The translations under genes were made by a program, and so were the position numbers. Positions 8,524 through 17,971 of a DNA stretch of 64,000 bases are shown here, one piece after another (position 1 is the first letter of the stretch; every line of letters starts with the position of its first letter). The stretch covers positions 1 to 64,000 of the forward strand of contig CAIPAT010000338.1 in the NCBI GenBank assembly GCA_903863035.1, read 5' to 3'. Origin of the DNA: an uncultured Lentisphaeria bacterium (GTDB taxonomy: Bacteria; Verrucomicrobiota; Lentisphaeria; Victivallales; Victivallaceae). Below the pieces are notes generated by a model. It was not told where the DNA came from and did not search any database. It saw only the letters and a program-made list of their open reading frames with translations.

Positions 8524-9813
8524 TTACGCCAGAACTATCTTTTTGATATTTTTCTTGCCAGCTTTGAGGATGACCGGGCCTGCGGCGAAAACGTCCGCTT
8601 TAATTTTGATCTCGACGCTGGTGACGCGCTGGTCGTTAATATAAGCGCCGCCGCCCTGAATCAGACGCCTCGATTCGCCGTTGGATTTGCTGAGTCCGGC
8701 ATCAGTCAGAAGTTTAACAATCCAGATACCCTCGCCTTCAACTTCCGCTTTTGGCAATTCATAGCTTGGGAAATCGTCAAAACCCGCCTGACTGTCGGCT
8801 TTGATGGTCGCAATTGAGCTGGATGTCTGGATATTTCCATCAGGATCGGCAAACCCGAATTTACTGCCGGCGGCAAGGTAGGCCTTGGCTGCTTCTGTTT
8901 CTCCGTGCGCCAGCCTGGTGGCTTCAAATGCCAGAATTTCTTTGGTCCGGTTGATTGCCGGGGCCTGCAATTGTGCTAAATATCTTATTTCGTCAATCGG
9001 CAGGTTAGTGAAAAAGGATAGCAGTTTCTGAGCATCGCTGTCTTCACAGTTGCGCCAGAACTGGTAGTAGTCGAAAACTGAAGTGCGGGAAGTATCCAGC
9101 CAGACATTGGTACCGCCGGCAGTCTTGCCGAATTTATTCCCCTGGCTGTCAGTCAGCAACGGGAAAGTCATCGCGAAAACTTCGTTCTGCGACATCTTTC
9201 TGACCAGCTCGGTGCCGGCAACAATATTGCCCCATTGATCCTGTCCGCCGAACTGCATTTTGCAATTCAAATCGCGGTTCAGCACGTAGAAATCATAAGC
9301 CTGAAGTATAGAGTAATTGAATTCCAGAAAGGACAGACCGGTTTCCAGGCGCATTTTCACCGAATCCTGCGCCAGCATGCGGTTGACACTGAATTTAGAG
9401 CCGATATCACGCAGGAAATCAATGTACAGCATATCCTTGAACCAGTCAATATTATTGACGAAAAATGCGTTTCCTTCCGTCACCGAAATAAAGTGCGCCA
9501 GTTGACTGCGGATACATTCCGCATTAGCGGCGATTTCCTCCTTGGTTAATATCGGCCTTGCACTCTGCTTGCCAGACGGATCACCGATCTGCGCGGTAGC
9601 ACCGCCAACCAGCACAATCGGGACGTGTCCGGCTTTCTGCAGTAAACGCATTGCCATGATCGGCAGGAGGTGTCCAACATGCAAACTGTTGCCCGTCGGA
9701 TCAAAGCCAACATAAAATGCTATATGTTCTTCATCAAGCTGTTTTTTAATATTGTCGGCGTCGGTCTCCTGGTAGACGAACCCCCGATCTTTCAATTCAT
9801 TGTAAATACTCAT
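8524..9813 (-). CDS. tyrS: Tyrosyl-tRNA synthetase
   Basis: A 429-residue class I aminoacyl-tRNA synthetase charging tRNA-Tyr. The HIGH-type signature is HVGHLLP near residue 42, preceded by FYVGFDPTGNSL, and the KMSKS-type loop is KFGKTAGG near residue 230. The tyrosine-binding region AYDFYVLNRD and QFGGQDQWGNI are intact, and residues about 360-429 form the S4-like RNA-binding domain (GGGAYINDQRV). Length and motifs are those of normal bacterial TyrS. It stands alone, with a repeat element immediately downstream. Confidence 0.96.
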   Translation of the reverse strand: MSIYNELKDRGFVYQETDADNIKKQLDEEHIAFYVGFDPTGNSLHVGHLLPIMAMRLLQKAGHVPIVLVGGATAQIGDPSGKQSARPILTKEEIAANAECIRSQLAHFISVTEGNAFFVNNIDWFKDMLYIDFLRDIGSKFSVNRMLAQDSVKMRLETGLSFLEFNYSILQAYDFYVLNRDLNCKMQFGGQDQWGNIVAGTELVRKMSQNEVFAMTFPLLTDSQGNKFGKTAGGTNVWLDTSRTSVFDYYQFWRNCEDSDAQKLLSFFTNLPIDEIRYLAQLQAPAINRTKEILAFEATRLAHGETEAAKAYLAAGSKFGFADPDGNIQTSSSIATIKADSQAGFDDFPSYELPKAEVEGEGIWIVKLLTDAGLSKSNGESRRLIQGGGAYINDQRVTSVEIKIKADVFAAGPVILKAGKKNIKKIVLA

Positions 9814-10101
9814 TTCGAATTCCCTTGTTTATATCCATACTGACCTCATACAGCAGAAAGTCATAAAGGACTATAAATATAACAGATATAATGATATTTG
9901 CATAACTGAAAACAAAGTTTTCCCTGAAAAACCTGGACGCGGGTGTTCCGCCTTACAAAACGAAGTTTAAAAATGAGCCGTAAAATTGCAGTTTTTTCTA
10001 CATTTATTGATTCCTTGCTATATATAGTGTAAATTACTGTGATTCAGCTTTCGTGAATAAGCACAGAAGCACACAATCCTAACATAAAAATTGAGAAAAA
10101 T

Positions 10102-12201
10102 ATGAACCTTGGAGTACAATACTACCGTGCGCCGTTTCCTGAATCAAAATATTGGGAAAATGATTTTAAAGCAATTAAAGAAGCTGGTCTTGATACTGTT
10201 CAGCTCTGGGTACTCTGGGCCTGGGTGGAATCCAAACCGGACAACTTCAACTATGATGATTATGATCGCTTGATTGAAATTGCCGACAGAAATAATCTGA
10301 AAGTGGTACTCTCAACTATTGCCGAAATTCAACCGCACTGGATTCACCGGGTTGTTCCCGACAGCGAAATGATCGACCACCTCGGTCATAAGGTTATTTC
10401 CAGCTTGCGCTGCGAATGCAACTTCGGACTCACCCCCGGCGGTTGCACAGATAACCCGCAAGTGTGGGAACGCATGGCCCAATTCATCCGGAAAACCGGC
10501 GAACGCTACGCAAAACTCGATCATCTCCACGGCTGGGATATCTGGAACGAACTGCGCTGGAACGTGCAGGCGGATAATCTGGTTTGTTTTTGTCCGCATA
10601 CGCTCAAAGAGTTTCATTTGTGGCTCGATCAGCAATATAGCGGACTTGAAGGACTGAATGCCGCCTGGAAACGCCGCTACATCTGCTGGGAAGATGTAGC
10701 GCCAGGCAAACTGCCGGATCGTCCGTATACTGAAATGATGGCCTGGCAGCACTTCATTACCGAGCGCGCCAACCGTCACGCCGCCAGGCGCTATGCCGTG
10801 ATGAAAGCGATTGATCAGGTGCATCCGGTGACTGCTCACGGAGCCTGCCCGAGCGCTGATTATCGCGGCTGGACCAAAGATTATCCGATCGACCGCGGCA
10901 ACGACTGGGTGCTGGCGGAAACGCTCGACGGCATTGGCTGCTCCAGCTTTCCGCAATGGAGCGGAATTGACGACGCCGAATTCGGCAGCCGGGTGGAGAT
11001 GGTCAAATCAGCCGCCAACGGCAAAAAGGTCTGGCTGAGCGAAGTACAAGGCGGACGGGCCGCGGTAGGCTTCAACATCTACGGAAAAGTGGAGGCCGCA
11101 CCGCAACAGCGCTGGATCTGGAACGGCCTGGCATGCGGGGCGGATACTATTTTATTCTGGTGCTGGCGCGATGAAGTTTTCGGCCGGGAATCGGCAGGAT
11201 TTGGACTCTCCGGACGCGACGGGCTTGCCCCGCGGCGGCTTGAAGCAATGAGGTTCACCGGGAAGCTGTTAGCAGAAAAAGCGGAAATCTTCAACCACTA
11301 CACCCCGGACAGTGCCGAAATCGGAATCTTGTTCACTCCGCAAAACTACTATCTGGCGTGGGCACAGGAGGGCGACGGCAAACGCATGGGCGATGCCATC
11401 AACGGATATGCCCGCTCACTGGTACGCCAGTCGATTCCATACTGTTTCCTTGAAGAACAGCATTTGAATTATTTGCAGCATTTGAAGCTGATTATTCTGC
11501 CGCGTTCGATTGTACTGAACGATTACCAGACAGAGCGACTATCCGTATTTGTTCAGAATGGCGGAACATTGCTGGTGGAGTCGGAATGCGGCGCGTTTGG
11601 CAGCGAAGGGTTCTACCGTTACCCGGAAGATCGTTTTCTCGCCAGGTTTGGCATAGTGGAAGCCGGACGGCGCAATTTAGAAACAGACAGCATAACATTG
11701 AAATTAGATGAAGAACTGTCCCTCGATATTGAACAGTGGATTACTCCATTGGAAGACTCCGCCAATGTGCCGGCTCAGGTTTTCAGTACCTTTAACGGTC
11801 AAGCTTTGGCAGCGGAATTCAAGGTTGGACAAGGCAGGATTGTCTATTTAGGTAGCTATTTCGGCAATCCTTATCTGGAAAAGTGCAATCCTGATTTTGA
11901 ATCATTTATTCAAAAGATATCCACTTTGGCAGGAGTAGAACCGGCAATTGAAGTAGTCAGCCCGCTCCCGACTCGAGATGAATTTATTTATGTAAAGAGC
12001 GGGCACTCAAAGGGCAAGTTGGTCACCTATCTATTTTTTCCCGGTGATGATTGCACGGCAAAGCTCAAGTTCAGTCCGGAATTGCTGCCAGGCAATACAA
12101 AATTAACCGAGTTGATGAGCAACCAGACCATCGCCTTAATTAATGGCATTGCCACGATAAAGCCCGCCCGCTTTAAAATGGCGATTTTATCAGAGGAGTA
12201 A
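10102..12201 (+). CDS. GH42 beta-galactosidase
   Basis: A 699-residue glycoside hydrolase of family 42, which releases terminal beta-galactose. Residues about 1-390 are the TIM barrel: LGVQYYRAPFPESKYWENDF at the start, acid/base Glu150 in WDIWNEL and nucleophile Glu314 in VWLSEVQGG. Residues about 400-620 resemble the trimerisation domain (SAEIGILFTPQNYYLAW, later GGTLLVESECGAFG). A short C-terminal beta domain follows. There is no signal peptide, so it should act in the cytoplasm on imported oligosaccharides. The gene stands alone with its own upstream region of about 290 bases. Galactosidase activity is the family norm; some GH42 enzymes prefer arabinosides. Confidence 0.9.
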   Translation: MNLGVQYYRAPFPESKYWENDFKAIKEAGLDTVQLWVLWAWVESKPDNFNYDDYDRLIEIADRNNLKVVLSTIAEIQPHWIHRVVPDSEMIDHLGHKVISSLRCECNFGLTPGGCTDNPQVWERMAQFIRKTGERYAKLDHLHGWDIWNELRWNVQADNLVCFCPHTLKEFHLWLDQQYSGLEGLNAAWKRRYICWEDVAPGKLPDRPYTEMMAWQHFITERANRHAARRYAVMKAIDQVHPVTAHGACPSADYRGWTKDYPIDRGNDWVLAETLDGIGCSSFPQWSGIDDAEFGSRVEMVKSAANGKKVWLSEVQGGRAAVGFNIYGKVEAAPQQRWIWNGLACGADTILFWCWRDEVFGRESAGFGLSGRDGLAPRRLEAMRFTGKLLAEKAEIFNHYTPDSAEIGILFTPQNYYLAWAQEGDGKRMGDAINGYARSLVRQSIPYCFLEEQHLNYLQHLKLIILPRSIVLNDYQTERLSVFVQNGGTLLVESECGAFGSEGFYRYPEDRFLARFGIVEAGRRNLETDSITLKLDEELSLDIEQWITPLEDSANVPAQVFSTFNGQALAAEFKVGQGRIVYLGSYFGNPYLEKCNPDFESFIQKISTLAGVEPAIEVVSPLPTRDEFIYVKSGHSKGKLVTYLFFPGDDCTAKLKFSPELLPGNTKLTELMSNQTIALINGIATIKPARFKMAILSEE

Positions 12202-12556
12202 AGGTTTTCACAAAAAAACGATTTATTAAAAATATTTTACCAAAAAGAAACAAGATATTATGAGCAATGGTCTATGGAACTATTATTTTTATTTGTCATT
12301 CATTGCTGCAATATCAAACGTTCCTATGGAACACATTACGATCCATAGCCGCAAGCTCGGAGTATATATGCTTTTTTTGCTTATTTTTGTCAGGCTTAAT
12401 GATAGTTTCTGCCACACTAAATGTGCCAACTGACTTTGAAACATGCCTGAATTTTATGCTATTTCTATTTTTTTAATTGACATTTATCAACAAATCACTA
12501 TAATAGTAATATTAATAAATTATTTGTGTTTAAATTTTACTAACAAGTAGTGTCTC
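12202..12556. promoter_or_regulatory. AT-rich gap with a promoter for the M14 / IclR operon
   Basis: TTGACA at 12477-12482 and TATAAT at 12499-12504, spaced 16 bases, form a near-consensus promoter about 50 bases upstream of the M14 gene. The remainder is AT-rich. An ORF at 12267-12476 has no ribosome site and no recognisable content, and I do not count it as a gene. A short segment (about 12352-12385) resembles the reverse complement of 30450-30485. Confidence 0.6.
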
Positions 12557-13735
12557 ATGCAAACAAACGTGATTTTTGATAACAAAATTCCCTACGGCAA
12601 CGGTATTCTTGTCGGTGTTGAAAACAAAAAAAAATGGCTGGAAGTCGCCGTAACCCCCGAGGCCCTGAACGCTCCCGAATCACTATGGTTCTGTTTCCGT
12701 CTGAAATTCAAAAATAGACCGGAAACTCAAAACAGACTCAGGCTCGTCGTAAAATATTTCTACAATTCACTGGGCGGACTTCCTGCAGAAAAAATTAATC
12801 CGGTAACAAGGATTGCAAAAGGCGACTGGCAAAGACTGTCCGCCGGCAAAACAGTCCCGTTGCCGGATGGACGTGCCGATGCCGTTTGGGAAACCGATAT
12901 AATTGCGGACAGTATGGATTTTGCCTTCTGCTTTCCATATGGCTCACAGGAAGTAGACGGACTGGTGAAAAAATCAAAAGGATACTTTAAAAAGGATATA
13001 ATCGGAGTAAGCCCGGAAGGTCGGGATATTGTCAGACTCAGCAACAATTACGGCGATGAAAACGCGAAACTGCCCGGAATATATCTGGTGGCAAGACAGC
13101 ATTCCGGAGAGACCTCCGGCTCATGGGCGCTACACGGATTTTTGGCAAGGCTCGCCGAGAGAAAAGCCCAAGCCATGACCGTCTGGTGCCTGCCGCTCAC
13201 CAATATCGACGGCATAGAAAAAGGATATTACGGCAAAGACAATTTCCCGATAGACATAAACCGCGCATGGGGTGCGCTCCCAATGCGCTATGAGAATCTG
13301 GTTTTCCAGCGCGATATTGAGCGCTGGGCCGGCAGGAGCCGGCCGCTACTGGCACTGGACTTCCACAGCCCCTGCGGTTGTGAAGCCGATGGTGTTTACT
13401 GTTTCATCCCCAAAAATGGCAAAGGAACTGCCGATAAAATATCATCGGAATGGTCAGAACATTTCGAAAAATCCATTTCTGCAGATTTTGCCTCCGGCGA
13501 ATTCGGAAAAGTAGCCAACTATCCCTCACGCTGGGAAGAGCCATGTCTTAGCTATTACAAATTTATGAACAAATTCTACAAAATTCCCGCTCTGTCATTC
13601 GAATTCCCATACTCACGGAGCATGGAAAATATTTTAGAAAAAAGAAACTACCTTGAAATCGGCGGCTCGATGGCCGACGCCGTCCTGGATAGACTAAAAA
13701 CGGTGGTAAAAAACACGATGGTAAACTATGAATAA
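12557..13735 (+). CDS. M14-family zinc carboxypeptidase-like protein
   Basis: A 392-residue protein with an N-terminal beta-sandwich (about 1-150) and a metallopeptidase domain like the cytosolic carboxypeptidase branch of family M14. Zinc ligands are His and Glu of RQHSGET (near residue 180) and the His of ALDFHSP; the catalytic Glu is in LSFEFPYSRS. NFPIDINRAWG matches the substrate-carboxylate region. There is no signal peptide, so it is probably intracellular. It is the first gene of an operon: the IclR gene starts inside its last codons. Bacterial members act on peptide or amide side chains. Here the context (FAD oxidoreductase, URO-D-like) suggests small-molecule catabolism, and the substrate is unknown. 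Confidence 0.8.
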   Translation: MQTNVIFDNKIPYGNGILVGVENKKKWLEVAVTPEALNAPESLWFCFRLKFKNRPETQNRLRLVVKYFYNSLGGLPAEKINPVTRIAKGDWQRLSAGKTVPLPDGRADAVWETDIIADSMDFAFCFPYGSQEVDGLVKKSKGYFKKDIIGVSPEGRDIVRLSNNYGDENAKLPGIYLVARQHSGETSGSWALHGFLARLAERKAQAMTVWCLPLTNIDGIEKGYYGKDNFPIDINRAWGALPMRYENLVFQRDIERWAGRSRPLLALDFHSPCGCEADGVYCFIPKNGKGTADKISSEWSEHFEKSISADFASGEFGKVANYPSRWEEPCLSYYKFMNKFYKIPALSFEFPYSRSMENILEKRNYLEIGGSMADAVLDRLKTVVKNTMVNYE

Positions 13736-14417
13736 ATTACCTGCACAAAAAATCAATGGATTGATAGACGGTATCGCAGTGCTCCAGGAGCTGGCAATGA
13801 ATCAGGAGCCGGCTTCCGGCAAAATCCTGGCGGAAACGCTTGGCTTGCCGGCAGTACGCGTGAACCGGATATTGAAAACACTGGCTTATCTTGGTCTGAC
13901 CTACAGAACAGCGTCCAGAAAATACAGCGTCGGTCCGGGCATGCATGTGCTGGCGGCGCAGAGTATGGCGGCATCCGGCTTATTGCGACGGGCGCTGCCA
14001 TACTTGAAACAGCTCGGTCAATCCGGGCGGACTGTCGCCCTGGGCGTTTTATGGAAAGATCAGGTGTGCTATTTGTTTCATAATTCCAACAACAACGACT
14101 TTGCCGACGGACTTGGCCGGATGCTGCTTTATCCCGCGGTTAACTCCAGTATAGGGCTGGCGCTGCTGGCGGATCTGCGTGCGGAAAATATCGAGCAGCA
14201 GACCGGCAGTAAACCTGATAAGGAGTTTATTAAGAAAATAAAGCAGATCAAGAAACAAGGTTATGCTTCGGTTCAAACTCAGCACCACATCAGTCTGGCG
14301 GTTCCGATCGGAGAGCCGGCTTATGCCGCAATCGCCGTTTCCGGTATCAAGACCACGGAAGAAGAACAGCATTTTATAAAACTTCTGCGGAAATACGCCG
14401 CAGATATTTCCGGATAA
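13728..14417 (+). CDS. IclR-family transcriptional regulator
   Basis: A 229-residue regulator. Residues about 8-70 are the winged helix-turn-helix (VLQELAMNQEPASGKILAE, then VNRILKTLAYLGL), and residues about 80-229 are the IclR effector-binding domain. It overlaps the end of the M14 gene by eight bases and sits 48 bases before the FAD oxidoreductase gene, so it is embedded in the operon it probably controls. IclR proteins commonly sense a pathway intermediate. No ligand can be assigned. The effector domain looks slightly short compared with the usual 250-residue members. Confidence 0.85.
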   Translation: MNKLPAQKINGLIDGIAVLQELAMNQEPASGKILAETLGLPAVRVNRILKTLAYLGLTYRTASRKYSVGPGMHVLAAQSMAASGLLRRALPYLKQLGQSGRTVALGVLWKDQVCYLFHNSNNNDFADGLGRMLLYPAVNSSIGLALLADLRAENIEQQTGSKPDKEFIKKIKQIKKQGYASVQTQHHISLAVPIGEPAYAAIAVSGIKTTEEEQHFIKLLRKYAADISG

Positions 14418-14465
14418 ATTTTTCAATATTATAGCAATTTAACTTAAATGCAAGGATGTAAAAGA

Positions 14466-16193
14466 ATGAAAACCATTACTCATCAGGCAGATTTTTGCGT
14501 TGTCGGCGGCGGACTGGCCGGCATGTGCGCCGCAATTGCCGCGGCCAGAAAAGGAATCAAAACTATACTCATGCATGACCGTCCGGTGCTTGGCGGCAAT
14601 TCTTCCAGCGAAATCCGGATGTGGGTTTGCGGTGCGCACGGTGAGAACAATCTTGAAACAGGGATCATTGAAGAAATCCGTCTGGAAAACCTCTACCGCA
14701 ACAACTGTCCCAACTTCTCAATATGGGACAGCATTCTATACGAAAAAGTGCGGTTTCAGGAAAACCTGGTTTTGCTGTTGAACTGCTCCTGCAATCACGC
14801 GGAAATGTCCGGACAAAGAATCAAAAGTATCACCGGCTGGCAGTTGACGACCGAAACATTTCATACGGTAGAATCCGGCTTGTTCGCTGATTGTTCCGGC
14901 GATAGTATCCTTGCCCCGTTGACTAACGCCGAATTCAGGATGGGCAGGGAGGCCGGACAGGAGTTTGGCGAATCTATTGCGCCTGAAGTTGCAGACCGCA
15001 GAACAATGGGTATGAGTTGCCTTATTCAGGCACGGGAAACTGATTCTCCGCAAAAATTCATTCCTCCCGCCTGGGCAAACAAATATTTATCGGACGAATC
15101 ATTCCCACACCGCGGGCATACGCTGGAAGGTTCGCAAAATTTCTGGTGGTTGGAGATCGGCGGCGAAAACGACACCATTCATGATACGGAGACCCTCCGC
15201 GACGAATTACTGAAAATTGCTTTCGGCGTCTGGGACCATATCAAGAATCATGGCGGCCACAGTGCGGAAAACTGGCTGCTGGAATGGGTGGGATTTCTGC
15301 CTGGCAAACGTGAAAGCCGCCGTTATGCCGGCGATTATATTATGACCCAGAATGACGTCGCCGCCTGCGGCAAATTCGACGATATCATCGCGTATGGCGG
15401 TTGGAGCATGGACGACCATCATCCCCAGGGCTTGAACTATCCGGGCGTACCGACGATATTTCATCATGCACCGTCTCCATACGGCATACCGTACCGCTCG
15501 CTTTATTCTAAAAATATCGACAATCTCTTTTTTGCGGGAAGAAATATCAGCGTTACGCATTCAGCGATGAGTTCCACCCGGGTAATGGCGACCTGTGCAC
15601 TGCTCGGTCAGGCGGTTGGAACGGCGGCGGCGCTGGCGGTAAAAAATGACTTGTCCCCCCGCGGCGTCTATCAAGCAAAGCTGCAGGAATTGCAGCAGGA
15701 TTTGATGGATGACGACGCCTGGCTGCCTGGCCTGCGCCGGACAATTCCTGAACTTTCGCAACGCGCTGAACTTAAAGCCTCATCCGGCGATCCGGAACCG
15801 CTGCGCAACGGCATGGAACGTCCGGTTGATAATAATGATAACTGCTGGGAGGGGTCTACGGGAGACTGGGTTGAATACTCATTCAACCGCGTTGAACAGA
15901 TCAGCCGGATCAGGATTGTATTTGACAGTAATCTAAACCGGACGCCATATAACATGGTTGCAAAATATCCGTTGCAAATGACGCATTTTTCGCCTCCGGA
16001 AACGCTGATATCCGGATTTCATATCGAAGCGGAAAATGATTCCGGCAAAACCATTGAAATCTTCAGGACGGGAAACAACTATCAACGCTTATTCAGGATG
16101 CAACTGCCTTTTGCCGCCAGACGCGTGCGGTTATACATCGATGCTGTATGTGGCTGCGGAAATAAAAAGATATTCTCTTTTGACATTAAGTAA
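14466..16193 (+). CDS. FAD-dependent oxidoreductase
   Basis: A 575-residue flavoprotein. The dinucleotide-binding motif is CVVGGGLAGMCAAIAAARKG at residues about 10-30, followed by NSSSEIRMWVCGAHG, a block typical of the FAD_oxidored group abundant in planctomycete and lentisphaerote sugar-use loci. Another FAD contact is LFFAGRNISVTHSAM. Residues about 450-575 form an extra beta-sandwich (DWVEYSFNRVEQISRIRIVF) that looks like a discoidin-type domain. I start at 14466, where AAGGATG lies eight bases upstream, rather than at 14448. It is third in the M14-IclR-FAD-URO-D operon. No signal peptide is seen. The substrate is unknown; oxidation of a sugar or polyol is a guess. Confidence 0.82.
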   Translation: MKTITHQADFCVVGGGLAGMCAAIAAARKGIKTILMHDRPVLGGNSSSEIRMWVCGAHGENNLETGIIEEIRLENLYRNNCPNFSIWDSILYEKVRFQENLVLLLNCSCNHAEMSGQRIKSITGWQLTTETFHTVESGLFADCSGDSILAPLTNAEFRMGREAGQEFGESIAPEVADRRTMGMSCLIQARETDSPQKFIPPAWANKYLSDESFPHRGHTLEGSQNFWWLEIGGENDTIHDTETLRDELLKIAFGVWDHIKNHGGHSAENWLLEWVGFLPGKRESRRYAGDYIMTQNDVAACGKFDDIIAYGGWSMDDHHPQGLNYPGVPTIFHHAPSPYGIPYRSLYSKNIDNLFFAGRNISVTHSAMSSTRVMATCALLGQAVGTAAALAVKNDLSPRGVYQAKLQELQQDLMDDDAWLPGLRRTIPELSQRAELKASSGDPEPLRNGMERPVDNNDNCWEGSTGDWVEYSFNRVEQISRIRIVFDSNLNRTPYNMVAKYPLQMTHFSPPETLISGFHIEAENDSGKTIEIFRTGNNYQRLFRMQLPFAARRVRLYIDAVCGCGNKKIFSFDIK

Positions 16194-16204
16194 AGGTTGC
16201 AATT

Positions 16205-17350
16205 ATGAACGGCAGAGAACGGCTTTTCGCAGTTTTAAACGGCAAGGAAGTTGACCATGTCCCGGTATGGTTATTATTTCCATACCATCCGGTCAATTAT
16301 TATGCCGATGTAAAAAATACTCCAAGGTTCAAGCCGGTTATTGATGCCGTCGAAAAATATGGAATAACTTTGAACCGCCGCTCTATGGGAGCGAATATCC
16401 TGTCTCCGGAAGTCAAAGTTGAAGAAAAACATTTTATCGACAATGGCGACCAGGTCCACCGCATTATATATACATATAAAGGGCGGCAGTTATTCAGTGA
16501 ATCCAGGCGCGGGCGCAGCAATACCAGCAAAAAGAGTTTACTGGATTCACAGGAAGACATCGAGTTTTTCTGCTCGTTCCCGGTTAATAATGACCAGGAT
16601 GCCATCAGGAAAGAATTGGATTCGCAGCTTCCGGTCTATTTGAAGGAAAGATCGGAATTTCCAATTGAGCTCGGCGCAATGATGCTTGACCTGGGGGAAC
16701 CAATCAATATCCTTTACCATAATTCAAACTTGGAAGAACTGGCGGTTGGCTCAATTGACGCGACAACCAACCAGGCAATTACCGGATTTCTGGATAAAAT
16801 GATGGAATGTAAAAGGTTTATTTATAACTACTGCCTGGAACGCGAACTGGCGGACGTGTATTTTATGGTCGGCAGCGAACTGGCCGCACCGCCAATGTTT
16901 TCCGAAAAGACCTTTCAGCAGTGGATACTGCCATACAGCCGTCAGCTGACCTCAATGATTCACACTCATGGCGGAAAGGTCATTCAACATTTTCACGGGG
17001 CAATGGTTAAAATGCTGCTGCCTTACTTTTTGGAGATGGGCGCCGATGCTCTGCACACCATTGAAGCGCCGCCCGTCGGCAACTGCACGATGAAAGAGGC
17101 ATTTGAGGTAGTCGGGGACCGTATGGCACTGATCGGCAACATTCAATACGATGATTTCAGAAGCTTTTCAAAAGATGAAATGCGCCGGGCGGTAATAACA
17201 TTACTGGAAGAAACAAAAGGCAGCAGACTTATTCTATCTCCCAGCGCCGGACCTTATGATGCAGATGTATCTGATTCATTTCTGGAAAATTATATCGTGA
17301 TGCTGGAAACCGCATGGAATTTCAAACCTGATCTTGATTATACTCTATAA
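16205..17350 (+). CDS. Uroporphyrinogen decarboxylase-like protein (URO-D fold)
   Basis: A 381-residue protein with a URO-D-type TIM barrel. It opens with the family signature NGRERLFAVLNGKEVDHVPV, and its C-terminal half has HTHGGKVIQHFHG, GADALHTIEAPPVGNCTM and IGNIQYDDF. True HemE proteins make haem; the many paralogues in this phylum more resemble corrinoid-dependent methyltransferases or are of unknown function, and this one sits in a catabolic operon behind an FAD oxidoreductase (11 bases apart). The stop codon TAA lies inside the left end of the repeat element at 17339-17616, so the last residues (YTL) are encoded by that element. The insertion may therefore have altered the natural C-terminus. 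Confidence 0.8.
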   Translation: MNGRERLFAVLNGKEVDHVPVWLLFPYHPVNYYADVKNTPRFKPVIDAVEKYGITLNRRSMGANILSPEVKVEEKHFIDNGDQVHRIIYTYKGRQLFSESRRGRSNTSKKSLLDSQEDIEFFCSFPVNNDQDAIRKELDSQLPVYLKERSEFPIELGAMMLDLGEPINILYHNSNLEELAVGSIDATTNQAITGFLDKMMECKRFIYNYCLERELADVYFMVGSELAAPPMFSEKTFQQWILPYSRQLTSMIHTHGGKVIQHFHGAMVKMLLPYFLEMGADALHTIEAPPVGNCTMKEAFEVVGDRMALIGNIQYDDFRSFSKDEMRRAVITLLEETKGSRLILSPSAGPYDADVSDSFLENYIVMLETAWNFKPDLDYTL

Positions 17351-17616
17351 GGCTGAAAATTTGACATAGATTACGAATATTTTGTGAATTGGTTCGTATT
17401 CTGAGAGGTTGCCGATACCGGGGTATCGAAGACCTCGAAGAGTGCGAATACAAACTAAAAAGCTCGCAATCCCGCAGGCGCTGGACGAGTGTCTTGCGTC
17501 CGTCTTTTTCCGTTTCTTCTTCAGGCGGTATGAATATCGCCAATCAGTCGGATCGAAAAAATCCAATCCACAATCCTAACTTGTTTATGTTAAATTTTCA
17601 ACCTTTATAGAGTATA
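17339..17616 (+). repeat. Hairpin-rich inverted-repeat element, copy A
   Basis: 278 bp with terminal inverted repeats: the left end reads TATACTCTATAAGGCTGAAA, and the right end reverse-complements to TATACTCTATAAAGGTTGAA. Inside lie a long stem from TTGGTTCGTATTCTGAGAGG (17390-17409) to 17432-17453, with GATACC-GG-GGTATC at its tip, and a small stem around GCGGTAT/ATATCGC. It supplies the stop codon of the URO-D-like gene upstream. Copies B (25822), C (45803) and D (37304) share the sequence. It ends in TA at both sides, as TA-targeting miniature transposons do. Confidence 0.85.
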
Positions 17617-17638
17617 TGTCCAAGGGGGTGTAAACTGG

Positions 17639-17711
17639 TACCCGGGATAGGAATCGAACCTACGACCAAAAGTTTAGGAAACTTCTACTCTATCCACTGA
17701 GCTACCCGGGC
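17639..17711 (-). tRNA. tRNA-Arg (anticodon CCT)
   Basis: A 73-nt cloverleaf. The acceptor is GCCCGGG/CCCGGGT (G-U closing pair), the D arm is GCTC...GAGT, the anticodon stem is GAAGT/ACTTT with loop TTCCTAA, giving anticodon CCT for AGG codons, and the T arm is GTAGG-TTCGATT-CCTAT. The 3' CCA is not encoded. It lies 22 bases from copy A of the repeat element and is divergent from nagA. Confidence 0.93.
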
Positions 17712-17902
17712 AACCAAGCCATAAAATAGAGGGTTTATGCAAAAAATCAAACCTATTGTGAAGTTTAAACTGTGGTTTTTAGTTTTAAGCCGGAAAACCG
17801 AACTGTTTTTTAAATCCCAAATTTACAGTCACAACAATTTAACGATTCTAATCAATAAACAGGTTGCAGAATTTACATGCAATGTTAGATTAATAAAATA
17901 GA

Positions 17903-17921
17903 TTGTTAAATGATTTAACAA
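17903..17921. promoter_or_regulatory. Perfect palindromic operator upstream of nagA
   Basis: TTGTTAAATGATTTAACAA is a perfect 19-base palindrome ending about 50 bases before the nagA start. Its right part is identical over 16 bases to the site at 1676-1691 between the GntR/LacI-type regulator and the HAD gene. A common regulator is the simplest reading. Confidence 0.6.
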
Positions 17922-17971
17922 AGTCAATGTAATTGTGCATCACTCAGTTAAATATAAAGGATTTGGAACTA

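Noticed and set aside
12267-12476. 69-residue ORF in the gap before the M14 gene
   Set aside because: It has no ribosome site, is AT-rich, has no recognisable content and overlaps the promoter of the next gene.
16205-17350. hemE (true uroporphyrinogen decarboxylase)
   Set aside because: It is in a catabolic operon with an FAD oxidoreductase and there is no other haem gene; this and the second copy at 44504 are divergent paralogues common in this phylum.
17389-17610. 73-residue ORF in copy A with a similar ORF (MVRILRGCRYRGIE...) in copy B
   Set aside because: The similarity follows from the repeat DNA itself. Indels and the deletion in copy D break the frame, there is no ribosome site, and the paired base changes point to folding rather than coding.
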